DNA of 64,000 bases from Paguma larvata. Its lineage: Eukaryota; Chordata; Mammalia; Carnivora; Viverridae. The notes under the pieces were generated by a model. The model searched no databases. It had not been told where the DNA came from and saw only the letters and a list, made by a program, of their open reading frames with translations. Below, piece after piece: positions 54,621-64,000 of the stretch. Numbering within the stretch: position 1 is the stretch's first letter; every line of letters starts with the position of its first letter. Where the stretch lies: assembly GCA_030068075.1 (NCBI GenBank), contig CM057841.1, positions 50,385,030 through 50,449,029 of the forward strand. The letters are read 5' to 3'. A program made the translations under genes and the position numbers.

Positions 54621-56879
54621 TTTAGTAGCTTTACAGCAGCGATGTGGCAGGTACCGTGCGGGCAGTGGGTGCCGAATGTCGATCAAGACATACAAGATCA
54701 CGCTGTAGAATAAAATCATTTAACAAGGTCAGACACCACATAGAGGGTAAAAATGTAGAGACCCTTCCGGTTCCAACTCCAGTTGGAATACTTAACAGCC
54801 AAGCCTACTGAAAATAAGGCAATATTACACATGGCGGCGTGGCCAGGAAATTAAAAAACCCAGCCTCCCAGGCTTTGAAGACAGAGAGACACAAGGAAGG
54901 GAGTTTTCTCACAAGTGAACGCCACCAAGTGCTGCTCCCTTCCAGGCAGCAGCGAAGGTCTTGCTTTATTCGCAAAGGTTGCCCCTGGCTTTTCGTTTGG
55001 CTCAATGAAATGACACAGAGAAGGAGGCAGAGGCGAAGGAGTTCCAAGAAGTTCACACACAATGACTCAGAGCAATAGAAGGGCAGAGTAATGAGGCACA
55101 GTTGCAATAACTCCGTGTATTTTTATCTAGTATTCAACTAAGTGCAATTGTGACATCTAAAAATAAGTGAGGCAGAAAAAGAAAAAAATAATTATAGGGA
55201 AGATAATATATAATAATTAACTACTGAAAGAGACTACGCTCTAAATAATGGGATACAAGGAAAGCAGGAATAACTTGAGCTGATTATACAGACTCAATTT
55301 CCCACATCGAGGTGAGAGCAGTGTTATCATTTGAAATTCACAGCCCTTAAAAAAACAACAGACAAAACATGTAATTATTATCTGCCAACAGTGTAGCCTG
55401 CAATGATGCAGTGGTGTCTGTCCGTTTCTAATTTACAAAGTTCTCCGTGTTCCTCAAGTTATCCGCCCCATTCATTTCTCTTTAATTAAAGTGCTCAGAA
55501 AATTCTTGTAAATCTCGGGTGGGATGGTCTCTTCCTAAAAGACACAGGTAAGTGACACAAAAAATCATGCGGTTACACAAAAATTAAAATTAGAGATCTC
55601 TGATGCACATCCGCTTTCGTGGTACTGCTTCGTGGTTTCTTTATCATTAAACGAACAAATCTCCAGGGAAAACGATGTGGTTTATGTCGGAAGTATAATT
55701 TCTGATTTTAAAAACTAAACGTTACTACATGATGAAAGTGGACACAGAAAGACTCACGTTCAAGTGGCAAAAGCCAATAGATTATTTGGTGGTAAGTGGG
55801 CCAGCAAGGATAAACATTAGAGAAGGTATTTTACTCAGATATTCTCAATTGTATAAAAAAATCTACTCCCAAATATTTCCCTAAGTTCCTCCTGAGTCAA
55901 CCCTTCCATCATATTGAAGGGTCTTTATTTAAGTTGAAAATCCTTGTGGGTCCTCTCCACAGACATTGATCGTCTTTATGTGAAATAACCTTATAGAAAC
56001 ATGTCCTTAGGGCTCCCTGTCGTGTTCAGCATACAAGGACCTCTTTGTTACCACGAGAAAGGAGTCTACTACTGGTCTGAGTTAAATATCAGGTCACTGT
56101 TATTTGATTGACAACACAATTTCTCCGAGGTTTTGGAGCATGTTTGATTGTTTTTTGTTCTTTGTACCTCTGTCATATTTTCTCCATTCTTCGAAAGGTC
56201 CTGGATCTAAGGTTGCATATCTTCCTTGATTCCTGAAAAGTAGAAAAGAAAGTTTGTCCAAAAACATAGTAAAATACAAATGCGATGTCGCCTTTTGATG
56301 TTTTAAGCTTTCTACTTATATTTAGAAATAAAAATATCTCTTCACAATTTATCAATTAGTTGAGAAAACATATCTTTCAAACAGAATTATTAGGTAGAGT
56401 GAAAATTAATCAAAGGTGACTCTAGATTTATGATGTCATCAGAATGACACATCTAAAAGCCCCTCAGCAATTTCTGGAGTAACTTACTTTGGTCTGGTCA
56501 GAGGTCTTCCAGGGTCATGGATGGCCGCCTGGCCTTGCTTCGGCTGAGCTCAGACGGTGAAGCCTTAATCTCGTCAAGTATGAAAGGCTGTTTTCTAAGT
56601 GGTGACTCTCTGACTCTGAGGGTAACCTGAATACTGTGGTTGGGTCAACTGCTCTTCTGGCCCCAAGCCAACGTCATTTCTCTCACAGAGTCCCTCTGAG
56701 CCCCGATGAAGCTCAGTACAGCACTGAGCACCATACATGGACTCGTGTAATCCTAAAGTTATAGAGAAGTTTAAAGGAAGTTGGTAAATTGTATCTTCTA
56801 CTTTAGGGAAGAAAATGAGGCTGAGAGTCCTTAAATTAATTACTGAAGCCCTACAGCATGTTATGAATGATGTGTAATA
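54621..56879. other. Long unassigned stretch
   Basis: About 2.3 kb with no repeat I can name. 55,100-55,800 is AT-rich with homeodomain-type TAAT motifs and looks single-copy. Frames of up to 100 codons (54805-55107, minus) show no domain. Candidate conserved non-coding sequence; cannot be judged without another genome. Confidence 0.4.
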
Positions 56880-57130
56880 ATAGTACAATAGTGTGTATTG
56901 AGCACTTGATACATGTCAGTCACTAAATCAGGGGCTACCTGTGTATTACAAGACTTAATCCTCACATCAGCCATAGGAGAAAGACATTATTATTATTATC
57001 CTTATTTTATACAAAAGAACATTGAGGGAAAGACAAATTGTATAATTCATTTTAGGTCTCACACTTAGAATATGGAAAGATTAGAACTCAGATGACTGGA
57101 CCTCTGAGAATATACTCTTAACCACCATTA
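56880..57130 (-). repeat. MIR SINE, antisense
   Basis: 'gtgtattgagcacttgatac', 'atgtcagtcactaaatcagg', 'cttaatcctcacatcagcca', 'attattattatccttatttt', 'aggtctcacacttagaatat', 'actcttaaccaccattacac' is nearly the whole MIR in reverse. Confidence 0.85.
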
Positions 57131-57144
57131 CACACTTGTCTGCC

Positions 57145-57252
57145 GCTGGTTCAACAAATAATTAAGAAACGTGGAAAGCACAAAACAAAATGTCAAAGAC
57201 TCAAATGTGAATAAACCTCTGTCTTTGCTCTCCTGAAGGTCACAGTCTACTA
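57145..57252 (+). repeat. Ancient interspersed repeat, head (unnamed family)
   Basis: 'ggttcaacaaataattaaga', 'aaatgtgaataaacctctgt', 'tgctctcctgaaggtcacag' 'tctac' is the head of the unnamed family; the body resumes at 57480 after the hAT insertion. Confidence 0.5.
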
Positions 57253-57461
57253 CAGGGGCTGGCAAACTTTTTCTGTCAAAGCCTAGATTATAAATATTTT
57301 AGGCTTAGCAGACCATTTAATCTCTGTCACACCTACTCAGTGTTGCCACTGTGGCATGAATTCAGCCAGAGACAATACGTAAATGAATGGCTGTTGCTGT
57401 GCACCAATAAAACTTTATTTACAAAAACAAGCAGAGGGCCAATTTAGTTTGCCTATCTCTA
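57253..57461 (+). repeat. hAT-type MITE (MER33/MER58-like), nearly complete
   Basis: Terminal ends caggggctggcaaac and gtttgcctatctcta form imperfect inverted repeats. Inside: 'ttctgtcaaagcctagatta', 'taaatattttaggcttagca', 'gacaatacgtaaatgaatgg', 'accaataaaactttatttac'. The name is from memory. It sits inside the unnamed ancient repeat. No clear 8-bp target duplication remains. Confidence 0.8.
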
Positions 57462-57479
57462 ATCAAATGGAATAATCGA

Positions 57480-57900
57480 TTACGTAAATATATTACAATA
57501 TGACATACGTCCTACGAGTGTGATACATAAACCACTGCAGAGCAGCAGAAGGAGAAGTGATTTATCCCGCCTGAGGTTATTTAGGGAAAGAAACGTTTGA
57601 GCAACACACTGAAGTATTAGCAAATTAATTAGGCAAGAAGATAAGAATAATCTGGGCAGAGAGGACATCATAAGCAAAATACTAGAGGCAGGACATTTTA
57701 GAAACAGTAGGTAGTTTAGCAGGTGTATGTGAGTAATGGTGGAAGAGAAAAACAGATGTAAACGGAGCAGAGGGGGCAGTTAGTGACAGGCATACACTGT
57801 AGTGCTAAGGAATTTGAATTTTATGTGATAGAAGATGAAGAGATACTGAAAACTCTTTAAAAGAGAAATAACATCATTAGACTTATATTGTTTTTAAAAA
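57480..57900 (+). repeat. Ancient interspersed repeat, body (unnamed family)
   Basis: 'gaagtgatttatcccgcctg', 'gggcagagaggacatcataa', 'gcaaaatactagaggcagga', 'gtgctaaggaatttgaattt', 'gagaaataacatcattagac' follow the family from middle to downstream part, the longest copy here. Confidence 0.55.
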
Positions 57901-59204
57901 AATGAGTAATTCTGCAGGATTTTCTTCAAAGGAAAAAAATGTGACAAATCGTATCCAAAAAGCAACGTCTTTGTAACTGGCCAGACCCAAGTTTTAGAAT
58001 TACAATTTGACATCAAGAAATACACGGATCTGCTGTAGGAAGAAACAATAAAAAATAAATACATTAAAGCACAATGTTGGCTTCTGTAACTTGCGATGCT
58101 ATTTTACCTTTTTTTTAAAAAATGCCCTGAAGCTACACTTTTTATTTAATTAATCTTTGCGTCTAGAGTTCATACATCGTTTTTATGTTGTTCACGAATA
58201 GGAAATTTGTTTAATAAATTCCTCTGCTTCAGTCCAAGTGAAAGTGTTGACTAGAAGTTTGTGTTTACAAGAAGTCTCTCTGGTGCCACCATTTAAAAAT
58301 ATATTGGACAACATTAATTTTGGCACATTATGTCCATGTTTTCTTCTAAATCCACCTTAAACATAATTCAAAATAGATCAAATGAAGGATATGGACAAAA
58401 TAGCAACGACACAGAAGTTAGGAAATATGAGCGCTCTTTAGACCCTGCCATCAATCCGCTATCTCACTTTAAATTTACTAATTCTCAAGCCAAAAAGCAG
58501 ATTACATGCTTTTTGTTACATGCTATAACAAAGCATCAGAGTATTTTCAAAAGCAAAGATAGTTTCTGTGAATATGCGGTAGTTGGCAAATTCAATCATA
58601 TTTTTATGGCTTAAAATGATTAATTTTCCTGTTTTCACTAACAAGCAATCCTTCCCCCCCACACACACACACATTTTCCAAATGAAACTTGGAAACTGAA
58701 ATGAGAACCCTCTATGAGTTGCTCTAATGGGTGGAAAAATTAATGTCGTTTGAAACAAACTTGTGGAAAGGTCAACAGAACCTGTCAGAGTTATCACAGA
58801 GCCCCCAAGACTCCCAAAACCAAGGAAGAATACAAGAGTATTTTCGATAGAACTAACATCAAATCACAGGGGTTTTTAAAAACCTTCTAATTAAAGCAAC
58901 CGTCCCCTCTTATCATAAGCTAGGACTTAAGTTACTCTCAATTTAAGCCCAACACTGTCTTAGGTCCCAGGTCTTGGCATTGACAAAAGGAAGCACTAAT
59001 TAAAAGTTAACGGTACAATACTAATTAGATAGCCATTTTTTCACAACAAGATTCCTAACCTAAACCATAAACAGGTTACTAATTGTTCTGGAAAAATCTT
59101 TCCTCTTTCCCAGGGCAGGTATGGTGATTTGAGGAAAAATTCTCCATTAGCCGGTTAAAACGGTAAAAACATTGATTGAGTTTGTTAATGTTAAATCAAA
59201 ATTG
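57901..59204. other. No recognisable feature; short (AC)n
   Basis: Unassigned. A C-run and (AC)n microsatellite lie at 58652-58673. The 93-94-codon frames at 58330-58797 on opposite strands are not convincing. Confidence 0.45.
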
Positions 59205-59424
59205 CATTCCAGAGATAAACTCTACTTTTTCATCATACATTATCATTTTGATAGAGTCCTGAACTCAAACTGCTAATATTTCATCAAGGATGTTTGCAGC
59301 TATGTTTTTAAGAGATAGGAGTCTGTAATTTTCTTTTCTTGTAATGTCTTTGATATCAGAGGATTGCTGGCCTCATCAATCAAATTCGGAAGTGTCCCCT
59401 TCTCCTCTAATTCCTGAAGGAGAA

Positions 59425-59588
59425 GGGCACCTGGGTGACTCAGTCAGTTAAATGTCTGACTTTGACTCAGGTCATGATCTCCAGGTTTGTGAGTTCGAGC
59501 TCTGCATCAGGCTCTCTGCTGTCAGCACGGAGCCTGCTTTGGATCCTCTGTCCCCTTCTTTCTCTGCCCCTCCCCTGCTCACGGACAT

Positions 59589-59632
<44 letters not shown>

Positions 59633-59633
59633 A
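59425..59633 (+). mobile_element. Feline SINE with (AAAT)n tail, inside L1
   Basis: 'gggcacctgggtgactcagt', 'gactttgactcaggtcatga', 'cagcacggagcctgctttgg', then about 11 AAAT units (59588-59633). Target duplication aattcctgaagga (59409) / aattcctgtagaa (59632). Confidence 0.95.
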
Positions 59634-59778
59634 TTCCTGTAGAAAATTTGTACAATTGGGTGTTCTTTCCTGCTTCAATGTTTGATAGAATCCAACCAGT
59701 GAGACTTTCTCTGTTTGGAGTGTGCGCGTCTGTGCACGTGTATTGGCAAGTTTTTTGGGACAAACTCAAATTACTTAA

Positions 59779-59807
59779 TGTGTGCGTGTGTGTGCGTGTG
59801 TGTGTCT
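59779..59807. repeat. (TG)n-rich microsatellite
   Basis: 'gtgtgcgtgtgtgtgcgtgt' and continuing tgtgtg, interrupted by CG; a shorter similar run lies at about 59720-59742. Confidence 0.85.
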
Positions 59808-60474
59808 AATTTCATTTTGTGTCAGCTGGGTAAGTTCTGGTTTTTATGTTTTTATATATTTTGAGTTTTCAGATTTACTGGCATTAAAATGTTTGTAATG
59901 TTCACTTATCTTTTTAATATCTGTAGGATCTATAGCAATAGCTCTTCTCTTAGCCATGACATTGACAGTTTATGGTCTTTCTTTTGTGTGAAACTCTTCT
60001 CAAATGAGTTTCCGTGAGAAAGTTAGGGCCCGAATGCCCTATGCATGTAATGTATTAACTTACCTACATACTAGAATGACAGCAAGTATGGACCATCTCG
60101 GAGACAATTAAGAAAACAGTCCCTACATTGTCTGTACTGTTTAATTCTCTCACGGAAATGTGTTTGATAAAGTCTCCTCTAGGAGTTATAATGTTTTCCC
60201 TGAACTTATCACAGTCTGTTCTCCGTATAAAATGCAAAGACACCAAAACAGTAGAGTCTCACTTAGCCCGTCATTTGTGGACTGTCACATTTTTATTCCA
60301 AATGCACTACGATCTTGATAAGGTCATATTATCTTGTTTAAACATTTATACTTCTTTCAAAAAATTAAGAGAATAAAAATATTTTCTGTTTTCCCACATA
60401 TTTACAAATTCTGGTGCTTATCATTCCTACCTAGAGTTGTTAGCTTCCATCTTCTGTCGCTTCTCTTTATCCAG

Positions 60475-61535
60475 AAGGGCCTAGCATTTCTTGGGGTCCT
60501 GATCTAAGTGTTTTCATCTATCTGAAAAATGTCTTCATTTCACTTTGGTTTTTGAAGGAGGTCATTGGTCTATGTAAACATCAGATAGACTGTTATTTTC
60601 TTTAAGCATTTTTTAAATGTCACATTGCCTTCTGGCTTCTTTTTGTGAGAAATCAGTCGTCACTTTACACTTTCATTCCCCTTTCGTAATGTGTCATTTT
60701 TGCTGCTTTTAACAGTTCCTCGACATCTTCGGTTGTTAACATTTTGACTGTCATGTGCTCAGCTGAGCTTTTCTTTGCATTCATTCTGTTTGGAGTTTGC
60801 TAAGCAGGATGGATCTATATGTCTATGGTTTTCACCATTTGGAAACGTAGCCATTGTATTTCCCTCAAATACTTTTCATCCTGTTCTTTCCTCCTCCCCT
60901 GGGGCTCAAACCGCACATATGTTATATCACTTGATATGTCCCTTGAATCACTGAGGTGCTGTTTATTTCTTTAATCTTGCTTCTCTCTGTTTTTCAGAAT
61001 AGATATTTTCTTTGTTAGATCTACAAGTTCACGGACACATTCTTCCCCTACCTTCAGGATATTCTTACAGCCATCCAGTCAATGTTCCATCTCACATGCT
61101 TGACTTTTAAGATCTAGAATTATTTGATTCTACTTTAGAGTTTGTAATTCTCTGCTTAAGTGTTTTATTATTGCCATAATTCCCTTTAAGTTCTTGAAAA
61201 TATATTTATAATATGTATTTTATGGTTCTTGTCTATTGATTATAGTATCTGAGTTATCTTGTCATGAGTCTTTATACTGTATCTTTTCTGGATTTAGGGT
61301 CACATTTTCCTATTTATACAACATGTGTCTAATTTTTTTATTATATTGAATATATATACAGTGAAGACACTGTTTACTATATGTTAGAGACTCTGGAATC
61401 TGGTTCTCATCCTTGAAGTGCTGATTTTTGTCTTAGCAAACAATTAACTTGGCCTACCTCAAACTTCCACTGCTAAGTTAAAATCTCTGCTTAGTTCTTT
61501 CAGGCTTTCTGCTGTTCCTGGCAACTTTGGTGGCA
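60475..61535 (-). mobile_element. Old L1 5' UTR region, antisense
   Basis: 'atttcactttggtttttgaa', 'cattgccttctggcttcttt', 'gtgagaaatcagtcgtcact', 'cctggggctcaaaccgcaca', 'gagtttgtaattctctgctt', 'tctattgattatagtatctg', 'agggtcacattttcctattt' follow the reverse complement of the long 5' region of mammal-wide L1. With the RT piece at 59.2-60.0 kb the order and strand fit one inverted L1 whose middle (about 60.0-60.47 kb) is deleted or too diverged to read. Confidence 0.65.
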
Positions 61536-61924
61536 TCTCCCCTGTAAAACAAAGTGCAAGGATAAGGACAAGGATTTGGGGGCTTCCCTTCCATGGGTTC
61601 CTTCTTTATGGGATTTCTCACCTCACATCCTAGCAAATAAGAACCCTTACACTCCCATTTCACTGACTATAAACGAGCAAGACTGTGGTTTTGTTCACAG
61701 GGTCTTAGTCCCATGTAAAACATAAGTGGCAGAATCAATCATATGCAGAGCATTTCTCTTTTTCAAAGACCATTTACTTACCTGTTTCTGACTGCATTTG
61801 GTCATTCTCTAGTCCATTCAAATATTACTTCCTTATGTTGGTTTAGAGTTATAATTATACCTGCTGAAGGGTTAGCTAGTCTAATACAAGCTACTTAGTC
61901 ATTACTAGGAGTCATTGATATACT
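61536..61924. other. No recognisable feature
   Basis: Unassigned. Confidence 0.4.
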
Positions 61925-61928
61925 TTTT

Positions 61929-62152
61929 TAAAAAAATGTTTATTTTTAAGAGAGATAGAGCGTGCCCGCACTCACGCACACACATGAGTGGGGGAGCGGC
62001 AGAGAGAGAGTGAGAGAGAGAGGGACAGAGGATCTGAAACAGCTTCCGCGCTGACAGCAGCAAGCCTGATGTGGGGCTCAAACTCACGAACTGTGAGATC
62101 ATGACCTGAGCCGAAATCAGACACTCAAGTGACTGAGCCACTCAGGCGCCCC
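61929..62152 (-). mobile_element. Feline SINE (SINEC)
   Basis: Reverse-complement SINEC: 'aaaaatgtttatttttaaga', 'gcagagagagagtgagagag', 'gatcatgacctgagccgaaa', head 'gagccactcaggcgcccc'. Target duplication not clear. Confidence 0.95.
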
Positions 62153-62169
62153 AACATAGACACTATTTT

Positions 62170-62240
62170 TATGGCTAATAACAGTATGCCTTACACACAG
62201 CAGGAATTCAGAGGATATTTTGTTGGGTGGATTTAGGTCC
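62170..62240 (+). repeat. L2/MIR 3'-end remnant
   Basis: 'acagtatgccttacacacag' 'caggaattcagaggatattt' 'tgttgggtgga' is the usual end of L2 or MIR. Confidence 0.45.
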
Positions 62241-62299
62241 TCCTAGGATAGTCTTATTTTTTTCTCAATTTTCTGATGAAAAAAATAGGATATTTTTAT

Positions 62300-62830
62300 A
62301 CCTTAAACTCTAGTGTTGCCCCTTCTCCTCTAATCTGTCCCATTTCTCTTGCCTGTATTATTTTACTGACATCCACCTGTCATCCTTCCCCTAAACTCTT
62401 AGCTCTCCAACATATCTTTCGTAATGGCTAAATAACATGTCTAAAAACCACAACCTTGATGATTCCCAACCTCACCTCAAATTAAAAAAAACCTTTGTTA
62501 ACTATCACAGCCAGAACAAAAAAAACCTGATTTTTAAAGTTAGCAAGTCGTGTATTGCCTCCCCAATTCAGATTCCAAATTAACTTTTCTCTTTTATCCC
62601 TCACGCACCCTGAATTCAAGCCACACTGTTCTACCTCATTCAACATACCCTGTATCCTCCCCACTCCACACCTTCCCTCATTATTTTCTACTCGCCAAGT
62701 ATGCTAATCTTCTCCAGTTAAAAATAACATTTCTCCTGTAACGCCTCAGAATTAATCATACCAGGGACTGAATAAGCACTTTTGAGCCATTATTATGCTC
62801 CTTTATCATATTCATCTTCTGCCTTACAGT
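62300..62830 (+). repeat. L2 LINE 3' region, diverged
   Basis: 'gatgattcccaacctcacct', 'ttcaagccacactgttctac', 'ctcattcaacataccctgta', 'gagccattattatgctcctt' follow an L2 order. Ends are uncertain. Confidence 0.45.
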
Positions 62831-63444
62831 TCAGCAAAATCCTCCTCCCACCTTTATAAGCAACTCGTAGGAAGAAATTACATTTTATTAATTTGTGTTT
62901 CCAGTACAGAGCTAGGTGGATGGTACTGCTGATTCTCTGACGCAAATTCAAAGCAGCACCATTCACACAATTGGACCCCAGGTAGCACCATCCACACGAG
63001 CAAAATTCGAATATCCATCCCCGCTCCGAGTGGGAGAACTCAGTAGGCTCTTCGCAGTGCATGTTCAGCAAATACCCGCAGAACACAATTGAAACGACTC
63101 ACACCACATTTTAATAATGTTGGAAGGGACGTGATGACCCCTCTCCATGTCCCTCATCTATCATATTCTCGGGCCCCACGTATCTAATAGATATTCTATG
63201 AATTATGACTGAGCTCTTGACCATCTCCTGGTTTATCAAGCTCCCAGTTTGAAATATGGACACTGAGACAGCAAAGTTTCACTGCTGGCTTGTCTCGCTT
63301 CCATTCCAAGCATCGTTTTGGCTTAAAAAGGAAAAAAAAGGAGCTTGGGCTTGGTTTACTGTCTGGATCTTGTCTTACCTAGACACACAGTTCTGAATAT
63401 TTTCCCAGCTGAAAATAACCTAGTATTGGGGAAAATTTTATTTA
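62831..63444. other. No recognisable feature
   Basis: Unassigned; near 62940-63000 the phrase 'gcagcaccattcacacaatt' is echoed imperfectly by 'gtagcaccatccacacgagc' 30 bp later, a short internal near-repeat. Confidence 0.45.
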
Positions 63445-63660
63445 TTTTTAATTTTTTAATGTTTTATTTATTTTTGAGGCAGAGAGAGACAGAGCACGAG
63501 CGGGGGAGGGACAGAGAGAGGGAGGCCCAGAATCCGAAGCAGGCTCCAGACTCTGAGCTGTCAGCACAGAGTCCGATGCGGGGCTCGAACCCACAAACTG
63601 TAAGATCATGACCTGAGCCAAAGTTGTGCGCTCAACCAACTGAGCCACCCAGACGCCCCC
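63445..63660 (-). mobile_element. Feline SINE (SINEC)
   Basis: Reverse-complement SINEC: 'gttttatttatttttgaggc', 'ccgaagcaggctccagactc', 'gtaagatcatgacctgagcc', head 'gagccacccagacgccccc'. Target duplication ggggaaaatttta (63428) / ggggaaatttta (63661). Confidence 0.96.
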
Positions 63661-64000
63661 GGGGGAAATTTTAAAAGCAGAAAAGGTGAGACAATGAAAG
63701 AAGTGAATGCTTCACTGAAAAAAACAAAAAGGCATCACCAAACCTATTCATCCTTTCGCCACAAACAAGAGACACCAGGAAAAAATAAAGCACAATTAGA
63801 AAAGCAATCTAAATGCATTTCCCCAGCCTCCTTTGAGTGAGAAGTGGCCATGAAGCCAGTTCTTCCCCACAGGAAGAGGGAGCGATGAAGCTGTGTCCCC
63901 ATCCCTTTCCCCTTCATCTGTGAAGGTGACAGAGGATCTGCAGTGGCAGCATCTGCTCTACAAACATAACACAACACCGAACAAATCCGACGACCGTCAG
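63661..64000. other. Unassigned; weak old LTR-like patch
   Basis: Around 63810-63960 'gcatttccccagcctccttt' and 'gaagtggccatgaagccagt' faintly recall an old MaLR/ERVL-type repeat. Runs off the window end. Confidence 0.3.

Larger units (their letters stand above)
59205..60010 (-). mobile_element. L1 ORF2 (reverse-transcriptase region), antisense, split by a SINE
   Basis: 'aaattgcattccagagataa', 'tcaaggatgtttgcagctat', 'cttttcttgtaatgtctttg', 'attgctggcctcatcaatca' on the left of the SINE; 'ttgatagaatccaaccagtg', 'tttaatatctgtaggatcta' on the right. This is the reverse complement of the L1 RT-coding region with many lesions. Confidence 0.8.

Noticed and set aside
1..64000. CRISPR array, operons, prokaryotic promoters or mobile islands
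   Set aside because: The sequence is plainly mammalian; the direct repeats seen are SINE target duplications and microsatellites.

Overview
This window reads as euchromatic mammalian DNA from a cat-like carnivore (Feliformia, most likely Felidae). The main evidence is about 27 copies or pieces of the tRNA-derived carnivore SINE (Can-SINE / SINEC). Most are of the feline type: a GGGGCGCCTGGGTGGCTCAG head, a GGCTCAGGTCATGATCTCA middle, a CT-rich stretch, then AATAAA and an A-tail. A short antisense L1 3' end at about 14.72-14.88 kb also carries the 3'UTR wording I associate with cat L1. I found no protein-coding exon, tRNA, rRNA or snRNA gene that I can defend. Open frames are short, overlap on both strands and often lie inside SINEs, LTRs or L1, so I call none a gene. 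The window is best read as intergenic or deep intronic.

Layout. 0-10 kb: an old L1 3' end (1-1040), an ERVL-type LTR (about 1.65-2.1 kb), L2 and MIR remnants, a pair of adjacent SINEs with shared target duplications (5.27-5.72 kb) and a decayed L1 ORF2 piece (6.6-7.6 kb). 10-24 kb: mostly unassigned sequence with SINEs, a MaLR LTR (15.76-16.1 kb), L1 3' pieces (18.5-19.7 kb), a 48-bp SINE head between perfect direct repeats (20.3 kb) and a multi-part ancient repeat (22.2-23.1 kb). 23.7-31 kb: an MLT1 LTR with an old SINE inside it, then GC-richer unassigned sequence. 30.7-36.3 kb: a long tract that may be the decayed internal part of an endogenous retrovirus (a primer-binding-site-like sequence at 30,726), carrying a SINE-in-SINE nest. 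39-41 kb: an MLT1 LTR, a complete 803-bp Tigger-type DNA transposon with TA target duplications, an L1 piece and a second MaLR LTR. 43-50 kb: MIR, a CG dinucleotide run, ancient LTR-like repeats, a compound (ATCT)n/(GT)n microsatellite and a second shared-site SINE pair. 51.46-52.40 kb: a perfect 137-bp inverted repeat with a 667-bp spacer. 54.2-54.6 kb: two head-to-head SINEs. 57-64 kb: MIR, a hAT MITE, an inverted old L1 (59.2-61.5 kb), L2 remnants and further SINEs.

There is no operon-like cooperation to describe; the window is a record of successive insertions. The most surprising feature is the perfect 137-bp inverted repeat. I could not match it to a repeat family, and it is far less diverged than the older repeats around it. 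Repeat family names are from memory of consensus sequences and were not checked by a search; strand for repeats means orientation of the family consensus.
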